From positions 57,955-121,954 of the forward strand of contig MU863990.1 in the NCBI GenBank assembly GCA_033296885.1: DNA of 64,000 nt, written 5' to 3'. How positions within the stretch are numbered: the first letter of the stretch is position 1; each line of letters opens with the position of its first letter. The translations under genes were made by a program, and so were the position numbers. The stretch is from Triangularia verruculosa (Eukaryota > Ascomycota > Sordariomycetes > Sordariales > Podosporaceae). Positions 36,236 to 48,652 of the stretch are shown here, piece after piece. A model generated the notes under the pieces. That model was not told the origin of the DNA and did no database searches. It worked only from the letters and a program-made list of their open reading frames with translations.

Positions 36236-37783
36236 TTAAACCTTCTCGGTGGGAGAGGCAATCTCCTTAACACTGGCGGGAGCGCTGCCACCGACGAGGA
36301 CGTCGTTGACGTGGCGAGAGAGCTCAACGTAGTCGTAGGCGAACTCGCCAAGCTCGGCATCATCGAGGCCAATCTCCTCGACCTCGGGGCTGACGCGGAG
36401 GGAGAGACCGGGGACGAGGTTCATGAGGAAGCAAATGACGCAGGTCATGACAAAGGAGTAGGCGAAGCCGGCAACGGAATCAGCAAGCTGGTAGCCGAGC
36501 TGGATGTAGTTCTGGTTGACCCAGCCGCCGGCAATCTTGGTGGAACCGTCGAGGGCGGCGATCCAGTCACTATTTTGTAACCTGTTAGTTGGAAGGGCCT
36601 TTCTTTGACAAGAAATCTGGAAGAGAGAATTTACGCGGCGAAGATACCGGTGAGGAGGTTACCAACGATACCGCCGACGCCGTGCTCGGCGAACACATCG
36701 AGGGGCTCGTCGATACCAATAAGGAACTTGAGTTTCGTGGCAAAGTTGCAGATGACACCACCGCAGACACCAAAGATAACGGCAGACCAGGGGGGAACGT
36801 AACCGGCAGCGGGGGTGATGGCCACGAGACCAGCAATGACACCGGAGCAGAAACCAACGGTGGACCACTTCTTCTCAAGACGGTAATCGAGGAGACACCA
36901 GGTGAAGCCACCAACGCAGGCAGAGATGTGGGTGACGAGGCAGGCCATGACGGCACGGGTGTTGGCAGCGAGGGCAGAGCCACCGTTGAAGCCGAACCAA
37001 CCGACCCAGAGAAAGACTGTGCCGAGAACGACGTGGGTGACGTTGTGAGGGCGGTAAGGGAGACCGTTGACCTTGTTGTAACCAGTGCGCTTTCCGAGCA
37101 TCAGGGAGTAGGCGAGGGCGGCAGCACCAGAGCTGATGTGGACGGGAGTACCACCGGCAAAATCGAGGCCACCCATGACAAAAGACCAACCGTTACCGTT
37201 CCATGTCCAGTAAGCAATGGGGTCATAGACGATGGTGGCCCAGATGAAGATGAAGACGATGGCAGGGAGCATGCGGCCGCGGTCAGCAGCGGCACCAATG
37301 GCAAGGGCTGGACTGGAAGTCAAGTTAGCAAATCTTGGTTGGAACCGCACGTGAGAGGTGTACGAACGTGATAGCAGCGAACATGCCCTGGTAGAGGCAG
37401 AACAGGATATCGGGTAGCTTGGAGCTACCGACACTGGGCTGACCGAGGACCTTCATGAGACCAAAGTTGGAAAGGTCGCCAATGAATGCACTTCCGGTGT
37501 GAGAGAAAGCCAGAGAATAACCCCAAAAAAACCATTGGAATCCCACCACGGCTATAGATATTAAAGACAGCCAAATCAAAGCCAGAGCGGACTTGCGACG
37601 GGCGAGACCGCTGTAGAAGAAACCAACACCAGGGACCATTAGCAACACCAGACCAGTGCAGGTCATGATCCAGGCAAAATCACCGGCCGAATAGGGGGCA
37701 TTGATGTCTTCGAGAAGGGGGTTGACGCCTGGGTCGGCGAAACCCTCTGGGCCGGTATACTCGGAAACGGTGTAGGACGACAT
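36236..37783 (-). CDS. Ammonium transporter (Mep/Amt/MeaA family)
   Basis: Three exons (37783-37368, 37312-36635, 36569-36236) sum to 1428 nt and 475 residues. It is a polytopic membrane protein with the usual Amt pattern. GVGFFYSGLARRKSAL (TM1-TM2), the family signature DFAGGTPVHISSGAAAL, and twin-histidine pore positions (VHISSG and FAEHGVGGIVGNLLTG) are visible. Both introns interrupt conserved blocks, and their removal restores MFAAITPALAIGAAADRG and TGIFAADWIAALDG. It imports ammonium across the plasma membrane. The cytosolic tail (DAELGEFAYDYVE...) is acidic. Four GATA-factor sites lie within 360 bp upstream, consistent with nitrogen-catabolite control. Confidence 0.95.
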
Positions 37784-40700
37784 AATGAAGACTTGTCGAA
37801 GAGTCAAAGTAGAGTCTGTCCCTCTGAGGCCAGGACCGGTGCTCCTAGGTCTTTGTTGAAAGGAAGGCTGCAGAGTGGAGAGGAAAGATTCAGTCCTGGA
37901 TTATGCGCGATAGCCAGGGTAATAAAATACACTGCATCCTCGACGGCAGAGTCGTAGGTACCACGCATCCATCAAAGCCGAGCTGAGCTGGGGTCCCGAC
38001 TGAAAGAAGCCTTGCAGCCCACGATAAGACCATCCTCGTCATTATCACCTCCAGAAGTGCCTCCATTCCCTTCCTGGAGAACTGCTCTGCTCGCCAAAGT
38101 GCTGCATGCTCAATGGATTGGTGGGTCTCACTGATAAGGAGCTGGGCGTCTCAGCGGCTTGGTGGGGGGTCTGTCTTGTCGTCCGCACCCCTGTCGCTTC
38201 CGAGTCCCGTGTTGATCCGGGCAAGCAGCACACTTCCCGCTGGATAGGGCCTTGTTGGCATCATGTCTTTCTTCCAACGTCGGATCTGTGAAGTGGAGAA
38301 TTCAGGATAAATGTGGAGAACTGACTTATGGTATCGGTCATGATGGCCTCAGTCAAGCTGGTTTGATTAGGCAGGGGCGCCTTTTGGCCCTTGCGAGGGA
38401 GGGCGTTTCCTTACCACATCGCGAGTTCAAGTTTCACACTGCAAGTCTGATCGAGGGAAAGAAGAAGGTTGCCCGATCGAGTGGGGCTGGGACAGAACAA
38501 CCAATGATGTCTTGTCTATGCTCCTGCCATTCGAACGTCTTCGGTTTCACAGCGTCAATCTCACCTGACGAAACTCGGTGTGAACCTGCCGCTTTGCAGC
38601 TGAACCTTTCCATGATGATCCCTTGGCTTGTCTTGGTGAGGCAAGAAAGTTGGAAGGAAGCGCTTTAAATTCCCATTTTTGATATCGAACTCTACACTTT
38701 TGGAGGATAGGCACTCACGGCACTCTTGGGACCCTGTTGATCGTTGGCGGGTTCCCCAGGTTGTGCCTCTCATTCCCGCCCGCAGTCCAGTCATGTAACT
38801 GCAAGGCGTGGATCCGATGCAGCGTTGCATGCAGTGACTGGCTGTAGGCGTTTCCCTGTATATTAGACAATAAACGACCATGGAGGTGATATTTCTTGCC
38901 AACTCAATCAAGTGAGTGATTCGATAATGCTGGCCAAATTTCGTGATACATGGACCGGTACCAACACATATCTCTCAGCAAGTATCTCACCACGACTCAG
39001 GTTTCTATCTTGAACAATATCCAAGCAAGCCCAGTGAAGAACACAATTCGTGTTGCTCCTTCCTTGGGCAACGGGTAAGGGTCGATAGCATCGGCTAAAA
39101 GGACGCCACAAACGCCCGAAACTGGCATTCCGACATTATCGCATACCGGACGCCAACAGCGCCTCTACAACACATTGAATATGTAGAAAATGAATGCGCT
39201 GTCTTCGCTTCTGAAAGAAACGGTCCCGGAGATAAACATCTGAGCTATCGGTCTTTAAGGCTCTCCCGCAGGGCGCTGTGTTGATTGTATGACTCAACCA
39301 TAGCGATCTTGACATGAAATACAAAAGAATTCCCAGGGTGCTAGAAAGAGAAACAGAAATCACCTTGTTTCTTTGCTTATCCTTATCAGCTCCACCAGGA
39401 ACCAAGCGCCATGGTTGGCCATACGTCCGACATTCTTTGGTGCCCTTGTGGCGCCCCACAGGCGGATTCCCTCCAGATTCTGCCCGTCTGACAAGCAAAC
39501 AAGAAATGAAGACGCCCAAGACCTGCAGCCTTCCAATAGACGCGGTGCCTGAAAGCCGGGGACCCGTAGCCGACAAGTCATGTTCTTTATGTTCGATAAA
39601 ACCCAACCGATGCAACCACTCCTGTGGTCAGGCTTAGCGAAGAAGATGGTTTGAAGCAGACGGGTGATTACATGGAGAAACGGTGTTGTGTGATTGGCTG
39701 GCTTCTTATCTCTTGGCAAAAGGCCTCCTTCAAAGCCCGAGAAAACGGTACCGCCCCATCGGGTTTGGCGCAACTCTTTCCGTCCTAGTATGCACTCATC
39801 TGACAGGCTACTCTTTAGGCATTTGTCGAAGTGCCTGAAAACTTGCGTTCCGAATGATGTACGACTTTTGATAGCACGTCCATAAAACATTGAAATCCGC
39901 AGTAAGACCGGATCATGAACATCTCTCCCTGTGCTTGTCTGTGTAACCTGTCAGGGCAGATACTACCTGACCTCAGGTTGTAAGACTTGCAACCAGCAAC
40001 CTCCATCCAGTCTGATCATTGCGTTCATATGCAAGTCGGATCCTCTCTTCTTACAAGCACCATATACAAGTAGACTCCCGTCCTTATCTTGCCGGATTCC
40101 TTTCCCTGTTTTGATCACTCGGCTTTCCCTGAGCAAAAAAAGATCTCAGCCAAAGACCCCCACAGACTGCCCCTCGCGAAGCCTAGCGCCCTCCACAGTG
40201 TCCGCCTTGGCAAAGCTTATTTTCTGGGGCCCCAGACACGGCAACTGATAACGACTTTCCACATGATCGGCCATTCATGAACAAGAAGAACAGAGATGGG
40301 AGCATGTGCTTTGCCTCTTTACCTCCCCTGCTGTGCCATTCTTTCCCGTTACCCGTAGGCTTCAACCATGGACCTAGGACTCTTCCACAACATGCACCAA
40401 ATTATGTTTTAATATATCTACCATCACTCTTGCAGAAAACAAAGTCCCCTAAAAAGGAAGGAGGTTCCAACACTGCGGTTCTCAGGGACCATCGACTGAG
40501 GCCGTTCGATCAGAGGAAAAAGCAATACTGCAAAGACAGGCATACCCCCCAGCTGCATGTAGATCATTTTGTTTCTGCGGCCCTGTGTCTCATGGGGCAA
40601 TGCGACACCTCCCCAGATTCTCCCTTCAAGATGAGTGAAACATGAAATGGAACCAACACAGTGTGAGACGGTGTGATGCTTTGCTGATAAGAGAGCATCC

Positions 40701-41779
40701 ACATCTAATATCCCATCATCTTAAACACTGCAGTCTTCCTTTTCATCTCAGGTCACCACTCAAAAGCTGGGTGCCCCAAGATCTTGACCAGGTTCATGAG
40801 TTCCCTTACACGCATCATATGTATATTCCGGACACGAAATTCTTTAGGCTCACCTTCTAATATACAAGGCGCGTAGCCCAGCGGCAGCCAATATCATGAT
40901 CTCTTTCATCCATCTCTTAGCTGCAGTATCCTTCCTCATTATGTTGATCCATTGCCACCGTCTGTGGGAGCGAAAGTACCGAACTGTACCGCCCTGCATT
41001 ACTAAAACATGGAAATCTCCAATTCGACTTGAATCTCTTATTCTTGGGTGAGGTGTTTCACAGCACCATTGCCCATGGCAGTGTTTCCTTTTCCCAACCT
41101 CGAGCAGCATAGGATCATGGTTACTCACAGTAGGACTCCAGCATGTTGGATAAAAACAGTGTCTGACCAAACATGATTTCATTACATGATCCTTCGGCCA
41201 GGTTTGTTACTCTTGACTGTATGGAAGAAAACCCTTCTAGAAACCCACAGCATCGCCTTCTCTGCAGCTCCACTGCCGCCACCCGACGCCATCACCAGTC
41301 TAACTGCCAACTGCCAACACCCAGCACAAGCTAACCCCCATGCCTCATCTTAATCCCTCATCTCGGACATATATCTCCCCTAGTTATGTAACAGGGTGAG
41401 ACAGCAGGGCCAGCAATGCTACACAACTACTGTAGGTACAACCGTTCAAATCCCCCTGCATGCAGCGCCTCGAAATCTTGTCTTGTCAGACTGCGTCTTG
41501 GAATTACCTGCATGTAACTATTTCTAGCTGCGTTGCTGTGGGCTGCCACACAAGTTAATGAACCCAAAAGAATGTGTTTCCCCTAGCTTTGCTGCTATAT
41601 GTGATTTAACAGCACTGCTTCTCTAACAATAATCGCCCTGATTCTTCAACGCCACGGGCTGTCTGACGAAACACCATTCTACCAGCGTCCTTTCTAACAT
41701 TGCCCCTGACTTTACCTCCTCAACCCCTGTTGTCCGCCGAACTTTTACTATCAGCTGGTTAGCGCCAAAGGTTGGGATC
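37784..41779. other. 4-kb intergenic region between the transporter and oxidase genes
   Basis: No gene is recognised. The longest minus-strand frames (159 codons at 39615-39136, 176 codons at 39890-39360) overlap each other in different frames and show no domain. The part next to the transporter holds GATA sites. The part next to the oxidase is its 3' flank. Confidence 0.45.
37908..38137. promoter_or_regulatory. GATA-factor (AreA/NIT2-type HGATAR) sites upstream of the ammonium transporter
   Basis: HGATAR matches lie at 37908-37913 (CGATAG), 38022-38027 (CGATAA), 38042-38047 (TGATAA on the minus strand) and 38132-38137 (TGATAA). They fall 125-355 bp upstream of the transporter start. AreA/NIT2 activators bind such sites under nitrogen limitation in Pezizomycotina. 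The motif is short and some matches are expected by chance, so the call rests on clustering plus the gene's role. Confidence 0.4.
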
Positions 41780-44136
41780 TCACTCAAGAACAACATCACT
41801 CACCACCTCAATCCAGCGAGCCATCCACTTTTCCACTGTAGCCTTGGCTTCATCGACGAGCCCCAACTCTGTGATCTAGTCAGCCGGATGATCCCGCACC
41901 CTATCGAAAACACTATCCACATACCTAAGAGAAGTTGAACACTTCCACGAATTCCCGACTCGAGCGCCGACGCAATCCAGGCATGTGTATAGCTTGTGTG
42001 CTCGCCAATGAAGATCATCTGTTTCCAACCCATTAGCAACGTACTGTCACAACAGATGGGTAACCCACATTGTTGTGCGTCTTGAAGTATTCAGGAAGGT
42101 AGAGCTGATGTTGTCCAACTGTAGGATCCGCCCAGCTCGCACCTTCAAGGGGATCAAGAGCTCCACAAACCCGACTAAACTTTCCAGTGTACTGTTCTTG
42201 AGCAACATCGCCGTGAATTCCCACCATGGCGTCCAGAACATACTGGGCATGCTCACTCTCATTCATCGCAATCCACCTTTCCGTCCACTCCGGATTCGAA
42301 ATGTAGGATGCGAGGAGGGCGCCTGGGCCGGTACCGTTGATGTTGTATGACGGGTAGCATATGGAGCCAATGCCCGGGTAGTCCGGCCCAGAAACATAGC
42401 ACGACCCATAGATGGGTTCCTTGAGGTGCTCCCAGAACCGTGTTTCAAACTCCAAAGCCACCTTGCATGCCGACGTGTATGGAATGGTCGAGATGGCTTC
42501 CTTCATGACGTCGTTGAGCTCCGAGATTTCCTAGTGTCTCATCGCCGAAAAAGGAACGGCAAAGAGAACGTAGTCGTGTGTGGTGCTGTCGATATCTCCA
42601 GTGTTGTTGTCTCTTGACTGCAAGGTGACCGTCTGTTGCGTCAATGAAGGCTGCACCAACTCGATGCGCCGGTTCATGGTAATTTCACCGTCGACAAGAG
42701 GTTTGAAAGACTGGGGAAGACGCGACATGCCTGAAACAGGCCCTGGCGTCAGCAATATGACAAAGGATCATGGGTGAAAGTCGCTTCATACCTCCATCGA
42801 TGGTTTTCCAGGCCGTTGTGTTCAAATACAAATCCTCGCAAAGCTGACAACAGCATTAGCAAGTTGACCAAATCACAAAGCCACATTGATATTGGTGTGT
42901 ATACCTTGTCCCAGAATGACGAGGCACCCTTGCCCCAATACCCGAAGTGAGTATCGTTCACATTGTTGTTGAGGTACTCGGCCGTGAAAGCGAACTCACT
43001 CCACTGGTTTCCGGCAAGGTCGAAAAGCCCCTTGTCTATAGCTACCGTCAGTGGCAGAAACAAGCAAAGATAATGAAAAAGAACGTACCAAGCCACTTTC
43101 GGTGAGCTGTGAACATGTTGTTGGCCATCTCCACACAAAAGTCCTTGCATGGCAATGCTTTGTTCACTCTGTCGAAGATCTCTTCTACGGATAACCCTGG
43201 GTGACCAACCGCTCCTTGGTTATCAGGCCTGTCCTTTTGTCCACCAATCTCACCAACACGGTTTGACCCACCCCCATGAGGGAGCTGACGACCGCCAGCC
43301 TCGAGCCAATTGATAAAGCTGATCTGGAGGTCGTCATCATCCTCATTCAACCTGTTCATTTCCTCCACCAGCTGAAAGACGAGCTGATGGTCCGACATGT
43401 TGTATGTCTGGTTGGCAACAGTAAGTGACAAGGGCACCCGCATGGGACCCATCTCCTGGTAGCTGTAATCGAAAGGGCCGCCGCTCAAGTATACCGTCTG
43501 AACTCGGCCACCGAGACGATCTCCGCCCTCGATGAGGCTGACGCTGGTAAGACCCTGTTGTGTCAAGCAAAGATAAGCCATCAGACCAGCCATCCCAGCG
43601 CCGACAATGGCGATGCTTTTCTGCTTGGCAGCAGCAGCATCGATGGCGTTACACTCGGCGTTCTTGAGTACCTCCACGCCATCAAACCAGGGCCCCCAAA
43701 CATCGACGCCTGTAGAATTGTCCATCAATATGCTGTTGGGGTCGTTGCCACGACGGGAGAGGCGTGCATGTCGTCTCCTGGCCATTGTTTCGAGATCCAA
43801 GTGCTGCTTCTGGCTCCTGCCAACCAAAACATTTGTGGTGTTGCTCCATGCCGAGATGCAGCCACCAGAATAGAGTCCATCGGGTAGCACCCAGATCAAC
43901 CGATCTTGTGAAGCATCTGTACTTGTCGCGATGAAGTGGTGGGAATCGTTCAGAGTCTTCTGCTCGCAAGAGCCATATGTGAAGTCGATGGCATCTTCGA
44001 TAGGCTGCACACGATTGACATAAATATTGCAGAGTCTTGAGTTCAGAGGGACTCGGGTCTCAATGTGTATGGAAACATTGACATCTTGGGCTGTTGCCAG
44101 GGCCAGTGTGCCGAGTGCTGTGGACCACACTTTCAT
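41780..44136 (-). pseudogene. Secreted L-amino-acid oxidase gene with in-frame stop
   Basis: Six exons (44136-43089, 43035-42905, 42843-42792, 42730-42069, 42018-41925, 41868-41780) sum to 2076 nt, 692 codons, with every phase consistent. Codon TAG at 42533-42531 interrupts the frame, between AVPFSAMRH and EISELNDVM, so the direct product would be 476 residues. Features: a signal peptide (MKVWSTALGTLALATAQ), then the flavin amine-oxidase domain with dinucleotide motif IVGAGMAG (near residues 177-184), GGDRLGGRVQT, EMGPMRVP, and the C-terminal FIGEHTSYTHAWIASALESG that binds FAD. Fungal enzymes of this type deaminate amino acids outside the cell, yielding a keto acid, ammonium and peroxide. 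The truncated form lacks the C-terminal FAD-binding part and is probably inactive. Confidence 0.82.
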
Positions 44137-45465
44137 GACCACGGGCGGAAAAAGGAACGAAGAGCAAAATAAGCATTTGATTCTGTCGATATGATGCTGC
44201 TCGGGCTAATCAATGATATGATCCTGCTGTGATAATACAATGGGGATGAAATGCGATGCTGATGTCTGTATTCTGTATCTGCGTCTGGCCAAAGACGGGA
44301 TTACTGGAGGAATGCGGTGCCGTTCGGCCAGCAACGAGCACAATTTTGGCCATGGCTCTAATAAGGAGGGAAGGAGGGAAGCGGATGAGACTGTTCTATC
44401 ATGCGAGTATCAACAGGGCCCCTTCCATGTCACCGGCCGGTCCTAGTCGATGTTTCTTTCTGAATCCGGTCGATCTCAGGCCCGGTGGGATATTTGGTCC
44501 GACCAAGAAGGCATACCCGCCGTTGACTACCCATGGCCCAAGGCGCCTGATCTGAGCTGACCATGGCTTCCTGCACTGCTTTTCCTATTCTTTGACCGAG
44601 TGGATGATTGTTATGAAGGAAGTGCTGGCCTCCGGTTGGCCCGGGCTTTCGATTGGAGACCGGACAGCCACACAGATTGGAGGTGCAATGCAGCTAAACT
44701 CTGGATCAGCCACATAGGCTGCCTAAACCGCAAGTAAACGGCTTCCACTTGGGCAACGCTGCGGCGGGCAGTGCAAAGCGGGCAAGCACCAGACAGGACC
44801 GCCATCCATTGCTCCACTCGACACTGGCACTTCGACGTCGCCATCATCACCGACCTTGCCGTCTCGCTGACTTCTAGATACATTCAATCAAATTTTTGAG
44901 CGGCGTCGCCAAGTACATTTGCTGCGTTTTGGCAGTTGATTCGTGGCTGCATCACTCCGATCTGGGACACGGAAGCTGCAGACTCACTGTTTGCTTCATC
45001 CCAACTCCTCGCGTCGATTGGGAGCAACTGCACAGCTAGTGAATTGGGATTTCCTCCAAAGATACCAGAAGCCGTCATCCCACCTCCAGTCTATTCACTC
45101 TTTGTGGGCACGCCCGAAACGCCTCAATAGACGCACTTCACTGCGCCAAACTCTGTTTCCTCCACAACTCCACCGACCGAGTCTGGGCACCGCTCCTTAT
45201 CTTTAAGCCACCAACTCACCATCAGCCCCCGAGGGTGTCGGAGGTCTTCATCAACCCATTCACCAGACGTTGTTGCCGTCCCCCAAAGGTCTCAAAGAAG
45301 CACACGGCGGGAGCCAACCGGCGAAGAAAGGGAGCATCTATTCCCGGCATCCTCGTCACTTATCAACACCAATTTCTGCATCCGCAAACCACCGGTTCAC
45401 TCGCCTCAACATCTGATTTTGACTTTGCTCCACACATCCACGAAGCTTTGTGAGACCCATCCACC
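44137..45465. other. Divergent intergenic region (oxidase / E2)
   Basis: Promoter region of the L-amino-acid oxidase (-) and of the E2-like gene (+). One TGATAA motif lies near 44230. Otherwise only short open frames are present. Confidence 0.45.
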
Positions 45466-46887
45466 ATGCCGCCTTTTAAGGAAAAGCTAGGCATGCGGAT
45501 GCAGCAGGTCCAGAACATCTTCCGGCCGTCAAAACGACGCATCGCCGAAGATGACGCATCAAATCAACCTCCGAAGCAACCCCGGACAACGTTAGCAGAA
45601 AAAGGCCATTCTCTCCAAAGTCCGCTTTTTCAGACACCGCCATCGACGTCAGGATCAAGTTCTTCAACTGCAAAGAAGAAGACTACTGGCACGTTGTCAA
45701 GTGGGGTGAAAACCTTTCACGGCTTTCCCGGCATGCGTAAGTCCACCTGTCCTCTCCCCCCTGGCATCCTATACCCGCGCCATCGAATTGTCATGTACCT
45801 TGTCGTTTTCACGGTAATATTATTGGCCTGGGAGCTGCTGAAGCTGTTTGAGGTCATCCTGGGACAAGCCACAGCCCCATGATACAGACGATCCGCAGTC
45901 GTCCATGGGCGGCAGCACCAAGGTCTGGGGTTATTCATGCAGTCGGCAGCCTGATCTTTCCATCCAATCTATCACCCACGTCGTGAACAAAGGGAACGGA
46001 GACTGTTACATGAAGGAGAGGCTTTCAACGCCGGTTTCAGGCATTGGAAGATTGTTAATAGGCCCTGACAATATATTCATGGCCTATTGCTTATCCTCCC
46101 AAGCCTCTCCGTCATGTAGCAGTCTCTCCTCTGTTGTTTACGAAATGCTCCTGGATCGTTTGGTTGGTTCGATTCGCTGACAGTCTTAGAAGGGTTCACA
46201 GGAGATTCCGAATCACCCGCGGGTTCTAGCAAAGACAACCCGATTGACCTGGACGGGCCGACAGCCTCCCACACATTTCGCCATTCCTCCACTCAAGCAT
46301 TACCAATAAGGGGAAGTTCCAGCAGCCTTTTCCTCCCGGAAGATGACGAGTTTCAAGCGTTAAACGACGAGGCTATAGCTCGACTTCTTCAGGAGGCAGA
46401 ACACGACTTCCACGAACAGCCTCAACCGAGTCAAGAGCATTACTTACCCCTGACTAAGGAAGACGCACACAAGCAAGTCGAGGAACTGAAAGCCAAACAT
46501 CACAGGAGGACTTGTCATAGATGTCGATGTATGACCGAGATGACAGCAGACTTCCTTGTGCAAAGAACCCAGTCCATGCTAAAGCAAGGTAAGTTCTTGG
46601 CATGGTTTTACCTACAACACCATGCGTGGAGCTGACAATATTGTGAGGACGTATTCACCCTTTTACCAAATGCAGCAACTGTTCCTTCGAAGGCTGCATG
46701 GCATGCGGCACTCCATCGAAGTCTGCCGCCGACGAAACGATCACTATCCACATGACAGCTGATGGAACACGAGGACTATGGTGTTGCCCTGAAGGACACG
46801 CCTTTGTCATATTTTCTCTGCTATGCGGTTTCGAGCGTCCCACGGCTGCCACCACCGCCACTACAGAGAGTGGGATACCCCAGCCGC

Positions 46888-46928
<41 letters not shown>

Positions 46929-48652
46929 CTGGTTCAACAGAAAACAACCGCTTTTGCAAAAGGCACTGGCTATGGGGGATCTGCCACAAGAGGCCTCTCC
47001 AAGCAAGCCAATAAGCCCAAGCTCGAGTCCAAAGAAATCCTTCCGTACTTCTTGACGCTCGCAGAGTTCCTTCCATCCGTCGAGAGGAGACAGTTTGATA
47101 CAATGCCTGGCCTTCGGGTCATGATCCAGAAGTCTCCCGTGGTGCGACTGGCTTGCGAAATTTTGCGATCAGCAGCCATAGAGGAGATGGATCAGAGAGC
47201 AGATATCATCAGGGCCGCGCTTCGTTTCGTGCAGAGTTTATCGCGAAATTGGGATGTTGCCTCGTCTATCTTCCACGAGCAAATCCTCTTCCCGCCGTCC
47301 GGACAATTGCTACTAGCAACACTACCTCCTAAGAGACAGGCAAAGCTGAGCGAAAAGGTTGCACATGAGACTGCACAGTCCATCTACGCTGTGATCGAGA
47401 AGCTGGCTGTTACCTGCCGAGTTTTCTTGCAAGGCTCCAAAACATTTATGGGAGATGGTGATGAAACCATTGGCATTGCCTTGCTAATCTGTGAGCTGCA
47501 GGACGATTTAGATCAACTCAAGCCCGAACCAGAATGCCAAAGTCCGAAACTAGAACCAGCTTTGTCATTGCCGTCAAAGGGCACCGTCATCACACGTTCC
47601 AAAGGCAAAGAACTCGATCTGATGGCAGCAACGGCGCAGATGGCCGAATTCCACAAAAGGCACAGTGTTCGGGAGATTGATGACGACACTTTGAAGGCCG
47701 CATTCTTCTGTCAGCCAGCAGGGACCCAGTCTAGCGCTACGCGGATGAGAAAGCTATTCGCGCAGATCTCTTCACTGCACACAGACCTACCTGACGGCAT
47801 CTACGTCCGTTATGGCGAGGGGCGACCAGACATGCTCAAAATTCTGATCATGGGCCCCAAAAATACACCTTACGAGCATGGCATCTTTCTTTTCGACATG
47901 TTTTGCGACCAAAGTTTCCCGAACGGCCCGCCAAAAGTAAAATATTTGACGACAGGCGCAGGAAAGGCTCGATTTAACCCAAACCTCTACAACGATGGGA
48001 AAGGTAAGACCGGACCTACTGATGCAGTTCTCGGACTCTCTTTGCCTCCAAGGATATGCTGCTAACAACTTTTTCATTGTGCAGTCTGCCTCTCTCTGCT
48101 CGGAACATGGAACGGACCGACATGGGTGCCGAATGAATCGACAATCTTGCAGATTCTTGTTTCTATACAAGGTATGTTCTCGTTATTTGGCCCCCTTCAC
48201 CCCAAAAAGTCTCGGTCCCTTTTGGCTAATCTCTATGTTGACGCCTAGCAATGATTTTCGTTGAGCATCCCTTCTTCAACGAGCCTGGATTCGAGAAGGG
48301 GTACAGTCTTGCCCAAGGCGAACCCTATAACCGCGAAAAGGAAGGTCTGACGCTCAATTATGCCATCAATCCCTGGCTCGCCGTTTTGGACAAGGCTTGG
48401 AAACCTCAGTCTTCGGATCTCGTCACGCTGGCCGATTGCAATGTATGGGGCGATATTATACTGAAGCACTTTGAGCTGAAGGGACCGGCAATCTTGGAAA
48501 AGGTCAAGGAGTGGCACAGGAAGCCGGGTACACACATCTACCCCACCATGGTGACTTCACTCGAGTCAGCCCTGAAAAAGCCCTTGGCTGTTCCAAGCGC
48601 CACTGGCGAGGCAGGGCAGTCCAGTGCAACATCGAAACCATCGGCTACCTAG
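45466..48652 (+). CDS. Large BIRC6/UBE2O-like ubiquitin-conjugating enzyme
   Basis: Five exons (45466-45736, 46190-46588, 46648-48003, 48085-48171, 48249-48652) sum to 2517 nt and 838 residues. The UBC fold is C-terminal: LPDGIYVRYGEGRPDMLKIL, GPKNTPYEHGIFLFDM, FPNGPPKVKY, FNPNLYNDGKVCLSLLGTW. The catalytic Cys is residue 677 (codon at 48087-48089), and splicing of intron 3 completes the GKVCLS site. This matches the BIRC6/UBE2O class. N-terminal parts: a basic disordered region, a SUMO-binding-like PIDLD (108-112), a UIM-like helix (148-161), paired cysteines (199-204; 232-243) suggesting a zinc site, WCCPEGH (268-274), and a glutamine run at about 304-315. Intron 1 is long (453 bp). It may be an E2 with E3-like or targeting function. 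Confidence 0.87.
46884..46925 (+). repeat. CAA microsatellite encoding polyglutamine
   Basis: A run of CAA triplets inside exon 3 of the E2-like gene codes for about twelve glutamines, flanked by Pro-rich sequence. It is nearly all CAA, so it is prone to length change by slippage. Confidence 0.9.

Noticed and set aside
39136..39890. Two long overlapping minus-strand frames between the transporter and the oxidase
   Set aside because: They overlap in different frames, have no domain or signal peptide, and an equally open plus-strand frame lies across them.
42531..42560. A 30-nt GT...TAG stretch in the oxidase gene that could remove the stop as an intron
   Set aside because: Too short, and it would delete the conserved VPFS segment of the amine-oxidase fold.
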